From Acidobacteriota bacterium (GTDB taxonomy: Bacteria; Acidobacteriota; Holophagae; Acanthopleuribacterales; Acanthopleuribacteraceae), in contig JASJCB010000005.1 in assembly GCA_030066195.1 (NCBI GenBank), positions 1-64,000 of the forward strand: a stretch of DNA of 64,000 bases. The letters are read 5' to 3'. Position numbers and translations under genes: made by a program. Shown piece after piece: positions 42,856 through 51,062 of this stretch; positions within the stretch are counted from its first letter, which is position 1; each line of letters starts with the position of its first letter. Under the pieces are notes generated by a model, which was given only the letters and a program-made list of their open reading frames with translations, was not told where the DNA came from and searched no databases.

Positions 42856-45138
42856 ATGATGTTTTTTCTTATGACACTGCTTGCCCTTTCGGCGGACAGT
42901 GATAATGCCTCTCACGAACAGGCCGTATCGAACTACAACAATATGTCCTTGAATCAGGGCGCCGCCGTTTATGTCAAAAACCTGGACGTGGACTACGGCG
43001 TGATCAAGTTGCATATGGAAGACGGAGTTTTCTATCCCGCCCTGAAGGGAACCGGATCGCTGGGCGGCCTGTTTAAAGGCAAGGCCCGATTTGTCTACAA
43101 ACCCATTGACTTCACCGAGATCCAACAGTTGCGCAACCACTCGCGCATCATGGCCAGGGAAGTTAGTGAAATTGAGTTGGATCTGACCGACGTCTACGTG
43201 CGGGCTACCTCCGACATCCTGCCCATGATCAATGCCTATGCCGCCGGTGACGCAACCGTTGCCAAAGTGGGCAGCCTGGGCGCCTGGGATCGCTTGAACA
43301 AGGCCGTCAATAGTCATTTCGGCAGCCAGGTCATGCGCTACATGGAAAAGAGCGCCGATCCCGATGCATTCGGCCGCGAGTTGATCTTTGCCTTCAAAAC
43401 GCCCAGGTGGGGCAACATGATCCTGAAGTACTCCGACTGGGACCGCCGCGAGATCTCGTTGTGGAGCCATACCGAGGAGAAGCCGCCGCCCGTTCGCTGC
43501 TGGGCTCAATACGATCGCGCCAATGAACACCCCACGCCCATCCATGCCGCCGTCGAGGAAAAGAAGGTGCTGGACATTCGGCACTACGACATGACCATGA
43601 AAGTGCCCAAGAGCCTGAACTTCGACGCCACCGTCGCCGTGGATTTCACCGCCCTGGTCGATCTCAACGCGGTTTGTTTCGACTTCATCGGCGGCCGCAA
43701 CAAGTTCCGCAAGGTTCGGAGTAAACAGGTCAAGCAGGAGATCAAGGAAGTCGTACTGGTAAACGGCGAGCAACGCACACCGCTGACTTATGTTCACTAT
43801 GACGGTGAGTTGTTCATGAGCAACCCCGGCGGTTTCAAGAAGGGGCAAACCTACCGCCTGGAGATCAGCTACCATTCCATCAATGCCTGCACCACCTTTC
43901 AAGGCGTGAGCGAGTTCGTGACCATTCTCAGCACCTTCCCCTGGTTTCCCCAATACGGCTTTATGGACCGCTACACCATGAATTGGAAGGTGGGCACCAA
44001 GGCGCCCTATATGCCCGTAACCAGCGGCACCACGGTGCAGCGTTGGAAGGAAGACGGCTATAACTGGGTCCATTCCGAGGAAAAGACGCTGATCAACATG
44101 GCCTCGCTGATCATCGGCGAGTACGGTTTCGACAGCGACACAAGCACGCGGCCCGCCATTCATGTCTACACGGCCCATACGGAACGCAAGAAGCGCAAGG
44201 AGATCCTGCAAATCAGCCGCGAGGTGATTCGCTATTACGAAAGCCTGTTCGGCCCCTACCCGTATGAGGAGTTGGATCTGGCGCAAATGTTCCCGGGAGT
44301 CGGTTTCGCCCAGGCGCCCCCGGGCCTGGTGCAGATTACCGGTGAAGCTTTTTGGACCCAGGCGCGTCTGGCCGAGTATTATCGCAAGCCCGCATTCTTC
44401 CTCAATCACTTCCTGGCTCATGAAATCGCTCACGAGTGGTGGGGCCATAAACTGGGTTGGAACGCGCCTGAATCTCAATGGTTCAGCGAGTCCTTCGCCC
44501 AGTACAGTTCCATGCTGTTCATGCAGGCCTGGAAGGGAGAGGAAGGCCGCGACGACGAATTGGATAACTGGGACATGCGCCTGAAGTACCTCTACGAAAA
44601 CCCAAAACAGGTGAACCTGGGCCCCGTGGCCATGGGCTACTCCCGCCTGGGCCGCGCCGGCGGCGGCGCCTATTACGCCAAGGGCCCCTACGTCCTGCAC
44701 ACCTTGCGCTACATGATGGGCGACGAAGCCTTTTTCGGGGCGCTGAAGAACTTCCAAACCCAATTCGCCAACAAGAATGTGTCCACCTACCACTTCCTGC
44801 GGGTTTTCAACCTGCAAAGCGGCAAGGACTGGACCGGTTTCTTCAACGACTTCCTGATCCAAAAAGGCGGTCGGCCCGAGACTCGTTACGAGGTTCGCCA
44901 ATTCGAGGAAAACGGCGAGTGGATCGCCGAATTCACCTTCCAGGCCCAAGCCGAGGAAACCGGCGTCACGCTGCTGGCCCCGGTCCTCTTCGAAATGGGT
45001 AGCAAGGACCAGAACGTAACCGGCCGTGTCCTGGTTCGCGCCGAGGGCAACACCGCCCGGGTGAAACTGGCCGCCAAAGCCAAAAAGATCGTACCCAATC
45101 CCGATCGGCAGGTGTTGATGGAGTTCGTCAAAAAATAG
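42856..45138 (+). CDS. Secreted M1-family-like zinc metallopeptidase
   Basis: A 760-residue protein with a very short hydrophobic N-terminus (MMFFLMTLLALSADS), probably a signal. The zinc site is complete: HEIAHEWWGH at H522-E523-H526, followed after 18 residues by a Glu in the SESFAQYSS stretch (E545), i.e. HExxH-x18-E as in M1 gluzincins. The exopeptidase GxMEN motif is not found; the equivalent region reads GFAQAPPGLVQITGEAF, so classical aminopeptidase specificity is doubtful. The first 230 residues are not obviously M1-like and may be a separate beta-rich domain. GGAG lies 11 nt upstream of the ATG. A strong hairpin plus T-run terminates the gene. Mostly likely acts on peptides or proteins outside the cytoplasm; substrate unknown. 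Confidence 0.85.
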   Translation: MMFFLMTLLALSADSDNASHEQAVSNYNNMSLNQGAAVYVKNLDVDYGVIKLHMEDGVFYPALKGTGSLGGLFKGKARFVYKPIDFTEIQQLRNHSRIMAREVSEIELDLTDVYVRATSDILPMINAYAAGDATVAKVGSLGAWDRLNKAVNSHFGSQVMRYMEKSADPDAFGRELIFAFKTPRWGNMILKYSDWDRREISLWSHTEEKPPPVRCWAQYDRANEHPTPIHAAVEEKKVLDIRHYDMTMKVPKSLNFDATVAVDFTALVDLNAVCFDFIGGRNKFRKVRSKQVKQEIKEVVLVNGEQRTPLTYVHYDGELFMSNPGGFKKGQTYRLEISYHSINACTTFQGVSEFVTILSTFPWFPQYGFMDRYTMNWKVGTKAPYMPVTSGTTVQRWKEDGYNWVHSEEKTLINMASLIIGEYGFDSDTSTRPAIHVYTAHTERKKRKEILQISREVIRYYESLFGPYPYEELDLAQMFPGVGFAQAPPGLVQITGEAFWTQARLAEYYRKPAFFLNHFLAHEIAHEWWGHKLGWNAPESQWFSESFAQYSSMLFMQAWKGEEGRDDELDNWDMRLKYLYENPKQVNLGPVAMGYSRLGRAGGGAYYAKGPYVLHTLRYMMGDEAFFGALKNFQTQFANKNVSTYHFLRVFNLQSGKDWTGFFNDFLIQKGGRPETRYEVRQFEENGEWIAEFTFQAQAEETGVTLLAPVLFEMGSKDQNVTGRVLVRAEGNTARVKLAAKAKKIVPNPDRQVLMEFVKK

Positions 45139-45159
45139 GAACGCCGAAATGAACAGTTG

Positions 45160-45195
45160 ACGAAGGGGCGCCCCGGGCGCCCCTTCGTTGTTTTT
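45160..45195 (+). terminator. Intrinsic terminator after the peptidase gene
   Basis: A near-perfect stem of up to 14 bp (acgaaggggcgccc and its complement) at 45160-45188 is followed by TGTTTTT. It also lies at the 3' end of the convergent TonB receptor gene, so it may act in both directions. Confidence 0.85.
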
Positions 45196-47515
45196 AGAAG
45201 CGGTACTGCAAGTCGCAGTGGAACACGCGGCCCGGTTCCGCGATTTGCATCCCGGTGAAGGGATTTTTGGCGTTGAGATGGTTGACGTAAGCCTCGTCCG
45301 TCACGTTGGCCGCGCCCAGCCTCAGGAAGAACTTGGAAGCCAGGTTGAGGTGATAGAGAAGGTTGACCGTGGTGTACCCGTCGGTCGGCGTTTCGCCGCG
45401 AGAAACGGCAACCCGGTCCTGGCTGCCGACATCGGTTACGGACAAGCCGGCGCTGTGCCTTCCGTCGCCGGGCGCGTAACGCAGGCCCACATCGAAACGC
45501 GTGGGCGCAATGCCGATGACCGGTTCATTCAGTTCATCGTCCTCGCCGTAGAGGTAGCTGCCGCTGACATCGTACCACCAGTTCCGACCGCTTCTGCCGC
45601 TTAGCGTCAGTTCGGCGCCGTGGAAGGAGGCGTCGCCGTTGATATAGCGGAAAACCGTGTCCGGGCTCAGGGGTAAGCGCTTGGGCAGGTCGGTGGCCTC
45701 GATGGTTATATAGTCCTGGATTTCGCGGGCAAACAAACTCAGGTTGACGGAAAACCTGGAGAACGCGCCTTCAAGCCACAGGTCGGCCTGGTTACTCCGT
45801 TCCGGTTCCAGATCGGGATTACCCATGAACTCGGCGCTCATCTGGGCCTTGGCCGAGGGGATGCGGTCCGAGTAGCGTTCGGTGGCGTCGGCGGTGCGCA
45901 CCACCGAACCCAGGCCGCCGGTCAGGGTCCAGCGATCGTTCAGCCGACGGGACAAGGTGACCGAGCCGCTGAGATTACTCTCGGAATCGGCCGTGTCGGT
46001 CCCGGCGTTTTCCCGGAAGAAATCGCTGACTTCACCGGTGCTCGCGTCCACCGAATCGAAGCGCAGAGCCCCGCTGAAGACCAGGTCTTGGGCGATCGGC
46101 GTTTCGACCTGCACGAAAAGGCCCAGGTCGTCGATGCGCGCCTCGGGCCACATGCTGTCGACGAACATCACCATGCCCGTATCGCGCCGGGCAATGGTGC
46201 GCAGGGCGTTCCGGTCGGCGCGATAGAAATCGGCGCCCACTTCCATCTGAAGATCGGCGCTCGGGGCCAGGTCGAAGGCAAAGCGACCGCCGAGGGTGTC
46301 GGAACTCGTTTCTACATTGACATCCATGGCGAAAGGCGGCATTCGGTTGGGATTGGGTTGCCCGGTAGGTTTCAGGTCGTTGTTCATGCCGTGGTCCACC
46401 CTGTTGTCATAGACCCGGGCCTGGAAGGCGCGCACCAGGCCTTCGCCGGTGTATTCCCAGGTCAAGGCGTATTGATCCACATCGAAGTATTCCGCATCCA
46501 GCAATCGGCCCGGATAGTCCATATCATCCTGTTCCTGGCGAGCGGCCGACAAGGTCAACAGGCCGCGCGGACCGGTTTCGAAAGCGAACCTGGTACGCAG
46601 TTCCGACGTCTTCATGTCGCCGGGAACCAGGTTGCCGTCACCGTCCTCGTAATCACCCGATTCCCTGGTGACGCCGTGGACAAACCAGGAAAACCGGTCC
46701 CGGCGGCCGTGGGTCTCCGCCGAGAGGTGGGCCGCCTCGATATTGTCGTGGTAGGCAGTCGTCAAACTGCCGCCGATATTGCCCGAAGCCAACAAGGCCG
46801 GGTTCATGGTCTCGGCGCGGACGGCGCTCAGGTTACCGGCGCCCCAGGTCAGCGCGTAAGGTCCCTTGACCACCTGGAGTAGATTGACCGCGCTCGGGTC
46901 CAAATGGCTCAGGCCGGAATCCATGCGTCCCGGACCGCCGGGGAAGATACGGCCGCCGTCCACGTAAATGCCGACCTCGGTTTCCCTGAGGCCGCGAACC
47001 ACCGGGTCCAGGCCGATCGGTCCGCGACGAACCGCATCGACGCCGGTAATTTCGCGCAGCAATTCGCCGGTGACATTGGCGCGAATACGTTGCATCCGCG
47101 TCTCCGACAAGTTGGCCAGGGCGATACTGTCGGTTCGCGTCGTCGTCACCAACAGGTCTTGATGAACCGAGGGTATCCGATTGACTTTCAGGTCTTGAAC
47201 CGATTCCCCGCCCCGGTCGATAACCACTTCTTTACTACCGACGGCCTTGCCCAACCACCGGACGGTCACCGTATAGTTGCCGGGCTGAAGACCGGGCACA
47301 CGATAACGTCCCTTGAGGTCGGTGATCGCGAAAGGTCCCTTCTCGCCGACGCGTACTTCCAATCCAGGCAGGCCGTTGCCTTCCTTATCCGTCACTTTTC
47401 CACTCAATACAGCGGTTTCCCCGGCAAACATACCAAGGCCCGCGCTTACCGACAAAATGAGCAGGCTCAGGACCTTGCCCATGCCGAAAGCCGTGTTCTT
47501 CCTGTAGAACAGCAT
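45194..47515 (-). CDS. TonB-dependent outer-membrane receptor
   Basis: A signal sequence (MGKVLSLLILSVSAGLGMFA region) is followed by a carboxypeptidase-like regulatory domain (VLSGKVTDKEGNGLPGLEVRV to GNYTVTVRWLG, about 35-95), then the plug (LSETRMQRIRANVTGELLREITGVDAVRRG; VRGLRETEVGIYVDGGRIFPGG) and a beta-barrel ending in QYRF with terminal Phe for BAM recognition. The tail YVNHLNAKNPFTGMQIAEPGR is of the kind I associate with metal or metal-chelate receptors, but the substrate is not proven. The true start is taken as the ATG at 47513-47515, 5 nt after GGAGG; a longer frame from a TTG at 47527 would place the ribosome site inside the gene. Downstream of a Cys-rich secreted protein gene in the same direction. 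Confidence 0.9.
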   Translation of the reverse strand: MLFYRKNTAFGMGKVLSLLILSVSAGLGMFAGETAVLSGKVTDKEGNGLPGLEVRVGEKGPFAITDLKGRYRVPGLQPGNYTVTVRWLGKAVGSKEVVIDRGGESVQDLKVNRIPSVHQDLLVTTTRTDSIALANLSETRMQRIRANVTGELLREITGVDAVRRGPIGLDPVVRGLRETEVGIYVDGGRIFPGGPGRMDSGLSHLDPSAVNLLQVVKGPYALTWGAGNLSAVRAETMNPALLASGNIGGSLTTAYHDNIEAAHLSAETHGRRDRFSWFVHGVTRESGDYEDGDGNLVPGDMKTSELRTRFAFETGPRGLLTLSAARQEQDDMDYPGRLLDAEYFDVDQYALTWEYTGEGLVRAFQARVYDNRVDHGMNNDLKPTGQPNPNRMPPFAMDVNVETSSDTLGGRFAFDLAPSADLQMEVGADFYRADRNALRTIARRDTGMVMFVDSMWPEARIDDLGLFVQVETPIAQDLVFSGALRFDSVDASTGEVSDFFRENAGTDTADSESNLSGSVTLSRRLNDRWTLTGGLGSVVRTADATERYSDRIPSAKAQMSAEFMGNPDLEPERSNQADLWLEGAFSRFSVNLSLFAREIQDYITIEATDLPKRLPLSPDTVFRYINGDASFHGAELTLSGRSGRNWWYDVSGSYLYGEDDELNEPVIGIAPTRFDVGLRYAPGDGRHSAGLSVTDVGSQDRVAVSRGETPTDGYTTVNLLYHLNLASKFFLRLGAANVTDEAYVNHLNAKNPFTGMQIAEPGRVFHCDLQYRF

Positions 47516-47594
47516 AAGTTCCTCCAAATATCCTCAACAAACCGCGGCCCGTGAAAGCACGGGCGCTTGAGGCTCGTGTTAAACGGCACGAAAA

Positions 47595-47628
47595 GGCATG
47601 CGGAAGCCCGCGCGGGCGTCTCGCATCC
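47595..47628 (-). terminator. Hairpin between Cys-rich gene and TonB receptor gene
   Basis: Just after the Cys-rich gene's stop, an outer 5-bp stem (atgcg/cgcat) encloses an inner 6-bp stem (gcccgc/gcgggc); on the transcribed strand TTTT follows shortly. It could attenuate transcription into the receptor gene. Confidence 0.4.
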
Positions 47629-47634
47629 GTTGCA

Positions 47635-48066
47635 TCAGGTTAAGTTGGGCGCTTGGAGACCGATGGGGACTTTTTCGAGAGCGCCGTAGCACCCCGGCGG
47701 GGCCTTCAGGTTTTCGGGAGGGTCGAAGCGAAACGGCAGGTGCGTGTCCCCGAAATCATCAAACAGGGGCGGAACATGGGGCGCCGGCGGGGAGGGCGCG
47801 GTAAAGGGTACGGCGGGATCGCCGCACATGACCAGACTTTCGCCGCGCGGATGGTCTTCTCCCTCATGACTCACCGAAACCGGACCGCAACAGCACACGC
47901 GGGAATTGTCCTCGTCCATGCTGCACCCGCAGACATGTGTTGCACAAACGGCCGCGCAACTGTCGGAGGAGTCCACCACGGGTACAAAGAACCTGGCCGC
48001 CTGCGCACAGTAAGCGAGGTAGACAAAACACCACGTCCAATATAGCAGTCTGGTACCCGGTTTCAT
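47635..48066 (-). CDS. Cys-rich secreted protein, probably metal-related
   Basis: About 143 residues from the ATG at 48064-48066, chosen over two earlier Met codons because GAGGA lies 8 nt upstream and it gives a normal signal peptide (MKPGTRLLYWTWCFVYLAYCAQA). The mature N-terminal half has 10 Cys, clustered as C-x3-C-x3-C-x-C (SCAAVCATHVCGCS) and CCC, with a later MCGD; the C-terminal half is Pro-rich and ends without Cys. Clustered Cys with nearby His suggests metal binding or dense disulfides. It directly precedes the TonB-dependent receptor gene on the same strand, separated by about 120 nt holding a hairpin, so a joint role in metal or metal-chelate uptake is likely but inferred. No family is recognised with certainty. 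Confidence 0.6.
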   Translation of the reverse strand: MKPGTRLLYWTWCFVYLAYCAQAARFFVPVVDSSDSCAAVCATHVCGCSMDEDNSRVCCCGPVSVSHEGEDHPRGESLVMCGDPAVPFTAPSPPAPHVPPLFDDFGDTHLPFRFDPPENLKAPPGCYGALEKVPIGLQAPNLT

Positions 48067-48114
48067 GTCATCCATCCTCAGCCCGATCCAGGCTTCGAGA
48101 CGGCACCCTGACAT

Positions 48115-48419
48115 GATCAGGGAATCCCCTTGGAGAGGAATTCCCCAATGCAGGCTCCATCATAACCCGCGGGAGAAGTGAGAGGGTTGTAAAACTTTGA
48201 CGGTATGGTAATAAAGGGCAATCGCAGGTCACGAAATACATGAGAAACCAATGGTTTGACAAAGCCAGTGGGCCGGCCTTCGAGAAACCTGGCTCCGGCC
48301 GGGAACGATAGAAAAAATAAAGCCGCGGATCGCGCTGATCTTCACAGAGAGCGCCAAGGCAAGCTTGGCATACCTGGCAGGGTGAAAGTCTCCGTGAGAA
48401 AAGACCTAACCAGTCATCT
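48115..48419. other. Intergenic stretch with a degenerate repeat
   Basis: No gene is supported. The segment at about 48309-48355 (gccgcggatcgcgctgatct) resembles the dispersed-repeat style sequence near 39458. Open frames through it are artefacts of that repeat. Confidence 0.4.
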
Positions 48420-48655
48420 CTACCGAGTGTTGCGCATGGGAAGGAGATGTGGCGGCGGCTCTTGTGCGAAGATCCATTCGACCGGAATATGGGACTTTGT
48501 CCCATCGGGCAAAACGAGCACGTAAAATGGGACACCGTTGCGCTTAATGTGGCTGAAAACCTTCAGTGTTTGTCCTCCAAGCGGGTGCCTGGCGCGAAAA
48601 ATACGGAATTCATCGGGAAGGTGGAGGTGGGTAGTCTGTAGCGGGGTCCTTGGAT
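48420..48655 (-). pseudogene. Remnant of a small IS-accessory protein (DUF5372-like)
   Basis: A frame without any good ATG reads LPDEFRIFRARHPLGGQ, continues with TLKVFSHIKRNGVPFYVLV and LPDGTKSHIPVEWI, and ends at a TAG at 48420-48422. The pattern (FR..RHPL.GQ, then PDG..S.IP..W) is that of small proteins of the DUF5372 type that accompany insertion sequences. No partner transposase is visible, so this is taken as a remnant; a rare non-AUG start cannot be excluded. Assignment is from recalled family pattern. Confidence 0.45.
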
Positions 48656-48721
48656 GTGAACGATGATCACTACATTAAACTAAAGCGTAAATTAAGGCCG
48701 GATAAGCTCACCGGATGGATG

Positions 48722-49603
48722 CTAGGAAGCGAAGACATCCAATTCAGTCAACAAGTCTTGCAACAGGTCCAGTTGAAACTGAGCCAGGCAAAAGGAGGCC
48801 TGGTGCAGGGCAGGATTGTAGTAGCGGAACTTGAGACCGGATGCCTTGACGCGGGCCGGGTCGAAATCCTTGATCGGGCACAACCCCTTGGAAGCGAACA
48901 TAAAGCTCCACAAGCCGCCAGGGTAGGTGAGATTGCTGTAGTTGTAAAGATGCAGTTTGGGGAAGACGGCGCGGGCCGATTTCAAGATGCTCTTCTGTTC
49001 ATCCACCATGTAGAAGCTGGACTCGCCTTGGGCCACCGCGATACCGTCCTCGTCCAGAACCCGGTGGACATTGCGATAGAATTCTTCGCCGAAGAGCGGC
49101 GCGGCGGGGCCGATGGGATCGGTGGAGTCCACGATGACCACGTCGAAGAGTTCGTCGGTTTCGGCCATGAACCTGACGCCGTCGTCGATGCGCAGGTCCA
49201 GGCGCGGGTCTTCCAGGGCGCAACTGGTTTGCGGGATGTACTTCTTACAGGCGTTCACTACCACACCGTCGATTTCCACCATGACGGCGCGTTCCACCGT
49301 GGTGTGGCGCAGCACCTCGCGAGCGGTGCCGCCGTCGCCGCCGCCGATCACCAGGACCCGCTTGGGGTCGGGGTGCACGAACAGGGGCACATGCGCAATC
49401 ATGTCGTGGTAGACGAACTCATCGCGCTCCGAAATCATGGTCAGGCCGTCGATGAACAACACCTTACCGTGGCCGCGGGTTTCCACTACGTCCACTTTTT
49501 GGAAATCGCTCCTGCCCGAGAAGATGGTCTTTTCAACCCGATACTGCTGGATCAGGTAATCCTCGTGGTGTTCGGAAATCCAAAGGTTCATATCTTGCGT
49601 CAT
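48722..49603 (-). CDS. speE: Spermidine synthase
   Basis: A 293-residue polyamine aminopropyltransferase: transfers the aminopropyl group of decarboxylated AdoMet to putrescine to give spermidine. The dcSAM-binding loop GGGDGGTAREVLRH lies near residues 88-101; YHDM near 65 and DSTDPIGPA near 160 form the catalytic/putrescine site (Asp of DSTDP is the usual catalytic residue). Length and motif order are normal for bacterial and eukaryotic SpeE. Encoded 12 nt downstream of the AdoMet decarboxylase gene, so the two enzymes of the pathway form one operon under the promoter at 50564-50591. Confidence 0.95.
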   Translation of the reverse strand: MTQDMNLWISEHHEDYLIQQYRVEKTIFSGRSDFQKVDVVETRGHGKVLFIDGLTMISERDEFVYHDMIAHVPLFVHPDPKRVLVIGGGDGGTAREVLRHTTVERAVMVEIDGVVVNACKKYIPQTSCALEDPRLDLRIDDGVRFMAETDELFDVVIVDSTDPIGPAAPLFGEEFYRNVHRVLDEDGIAVAQGESSFYMVDEQKSILKSARAVFPKLHLYNYSNLTYPGGLWSFMFASKGLCPIKDFDPARVKASGLKFRYYNPALHQASFCLAQFQLDLLQDLLTELDVFAS

Positions 49604-49615
49604 GGTGTTTCCCCT

Positions 49616-50518
49616 CTAAGCGTTTCTCAGGATATTGCGGAAGATGATGTCGTAGCCGTAGAGTGCGGCGGGCTCGTCGCGGTCGAGTCGGTAGGCGTCG
49701 GGCAAGGCCGGATTGAAACCGTGGCTTTGGAACAGGAGAATGGAGGCCGAGGCGGGTTGGAAAATATCCAGCACCTTTTGAATGGTGCGGTTCACGGCCT
49801 CCTCGTCGGCAAACTGGAAGTTGGTTTCCAGGCTGGCGTAGGAGCATTCCTGTTCCGGCGTGACGTGGAAGGTGGAATAGGCGTCCGGCCCGATGCCGTT
49901 GAAGGAATAGCCCACCGGATCGAATACGAAATCGTCACAGGTAAAGCCGGGGAACAAATGGTATAAACCGGTTTGCGCCTGAATGCCCTCGCGCCCGTTT
50001 TCGATGTGGAACAGGTTTCGCGTGGCGGGACCCAGGTCGTGCATCAGGATTTCCAGAGTGATGTCATCGCCGGGCGCGGTGAAATCGGCGCGCCGGTAGT
50101 GGAACAGGCGGACATGGTTACCGTGCGGATCGCCGAAAAGTATGGTTTCACCGGGTAATTTCGTGTTCAGCCGGGCCACATCGTCGTCGAAACTGGTGGG
50201 TTGGGCGTCCGGGTCGATCTCGTTCTTGCGTTCGTACGTCAGCAGGCGCACGGCTTCCGCGGGGACGAAGTTCAGGATCTCGCTGACGGCGTCGATCAAG
50301 GTGGTGGTTCCGCAGGTGATCATAATCGCGGCGTTGTCATAGACGAACAGGCTGGACTCGCTGAGCAGGTAGGCGTCCAGTTCCCGGCTGCTGATCTTGG
50401 AAAGGATAGAGGCGTTTGCGCGAGCTACCACCTTCCCCCAGGGAATATGCGCGGCGCGAAGGGAGCCCGCGGAGTCATCTACCACGATCTCAACTTTCTT
50501 CTCGGAACCTTCAAACAA
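49616..50518 (-). CDS. S-adenosylmethionine decarboxylase proenzyme, eukaryotic-type (class II)
   Basis: A 300-residue protein aligning by eye with human AMD1, not with the 120-130 residue bacterial SpeD. Key blocks: LLSESSLFVY, where self-cleavage should fall between E54 and S55 to create the pyruvoyl group; ITCGTTTLI with Cys69 matching human Cys82; TLEILMHDLGP; GYSFNG (human Ser229 block); FHVTPEQECSYASLETN (human His243 block). All processing and catalytic residues I can place are present. It supplies decarboxylated AdoMet for the adjacent spermidine synthase. The start is TTG at 50516-50518 with AAGGA 7 nt upstream; no in-frame ATG is available before the conserved region. Confidence 0.9.
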   Translation of the reverse strand: MFEGSEKKVEIVVDDSAGSLRAAHIPWGKVVARANASILSKISSRELDAYLLSESSLFVYDNAAIMITCGTTTLIDAVSEILNFVPAEAVRLLTYERKNEIDPDAQPTSFDDDVARLNTKLPGETILFGDPHGNHVRLFHYRRADFTAPGDDITLEILMHDLGPATRNLFHIENGREGIQAQTGLYHLFPGFTCDDFVFDPVGYSFNGIGPDAYSTFHVTPEQECSYASLETNFQFADEEAVNRTIQKVLDIFQPASASILLFQSHGFNPALPDAYRLDRDEPAALYGYDIIFRNILRNA

Positions 50519-50563
50519 CAGCTTGTCCTTACATTGCGGGTGATGCCCGTTCAGGGCTTGGGT

Positions 50564-50591
50564 ATTATACCCGGATCACGTGAGGGGTCAA
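50564..50591 (-). promoter_or_regulatory. Sigma70-like promoter of the spermidine operon
   Basis: Minus-strand TTGACC (50586-50591) and a perfect TATAAT (50564-50569) with a 16-nt spacer, 46 nt upstream of the TTG start codon. Confidence 0.75.
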
Positions 50592-50647
50592 TGAAGGTTG
50601 AGGTTCTTCCACCGGAAACCGTCCGCGGCAACGCGCAAAATGAGAAG

Positions 50648-50667
50648 GCCGCTCTTTCGAGCGGCCC
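50648..50667. other. Short perfect hairpin
   Basis: ggccgctc-tttc-gagcggcc, an 8-bp stem with a 4-nt loop, in the gap upstream of the spermidine operon. A T-rich stretch follows weakly on the plus strand; role unclear. Confidence 0.5.
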
Positions 50668-50712
50668 GCGGGTTTCGTCTACTTCTAGACCGGGGACAAT
50701 GGAAGACTCACC

Positions 50713-50815
50713 GATCCCGCCGGAATAGGTGTTCCCTACCCTACGGCGGAACCACGATCGGCGGGGTTGCTCCAGACCGCCGTAGGGTAGGGAACACCTA
50801 TTCCGAAGCGGGATC
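50713..50815. repeat. Long inverted repeat (about 37-bp arms)
   Basis: Left arm 50713-50749 and right arm 50777-50815 are near-perfect reverse complements (the right arm has a 2-nt insertion), separated by 27 nt. No clear target-site duplication flanks it. It could be a miniature inverted-repeat element, a REP-type element or an RNA hairpin in a gene gap. Confidence 0.85.
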
Positions 50816-50972
50816 TGAAACAGTCTTCCTTGTGCTGTAATGTCAGGAAAATTCTCGAACGGCGCAACGCCGCTCACGGTGCAGAACACCAAGCTAGACC
50901 TTACCCGGAAAGACCGGTTCATTATAACAAAGCCTCGCCCCCCTCGCGCGGGCTTTTCTTAAGGGAAATGAT

Positions 50973-51002
50973 TTGGCCGGCCGGCTTCACTCAGGCTAAA
51001 AT
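50973..51002 (+). promoter_or_regulatory. Possible promoter for the lone propeller gene
   Basis: TTGGCC and TAAAAT with an 18-nt spacer, 60 nt upstream of the start at 51063. Match is moderate, and a competing TATAAC lies near 50934. Confidence 0.3.
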
Positions 51003-51062
51003 CTTTCATGCCTTGATCCGGGACGGCCGCGATGCCGTCTTTGCTTATCGGAGGAGTTCGCC

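Noticed and set aside
42835-44949. 704-codon open frame antisense to the M1-like peptidase
   Set aside because: It mirrors the codon periodicity of the real peptidase gene (zinc motif, terminator and ribosome site all belong to the plus strand); no domain is seen in the antisense product.
47600-48130. Apparent split TPP riboswitch around the Cys-rich gene (ggtgcc...ggctgagg upstream, aacctgatgc downstream)
   Set aside because: The two halves are about 480 nt apart with a gene between, the cctgat half lacks the expected taatgcc and gcg-aggga parts, and the matches are short; chance is likely.
48068-48535. 155-codon minus-strand frame
   Set aside because: It runs through the degenerate repeat and crosses the DUF5372-like frame in another phase; no protein features.
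50551-50922. 123-codon minus-strand frame upstream of the spermidine operon
   Set aside because: It reads through both arms of the inverted repeat and overlaps the operon promoter.
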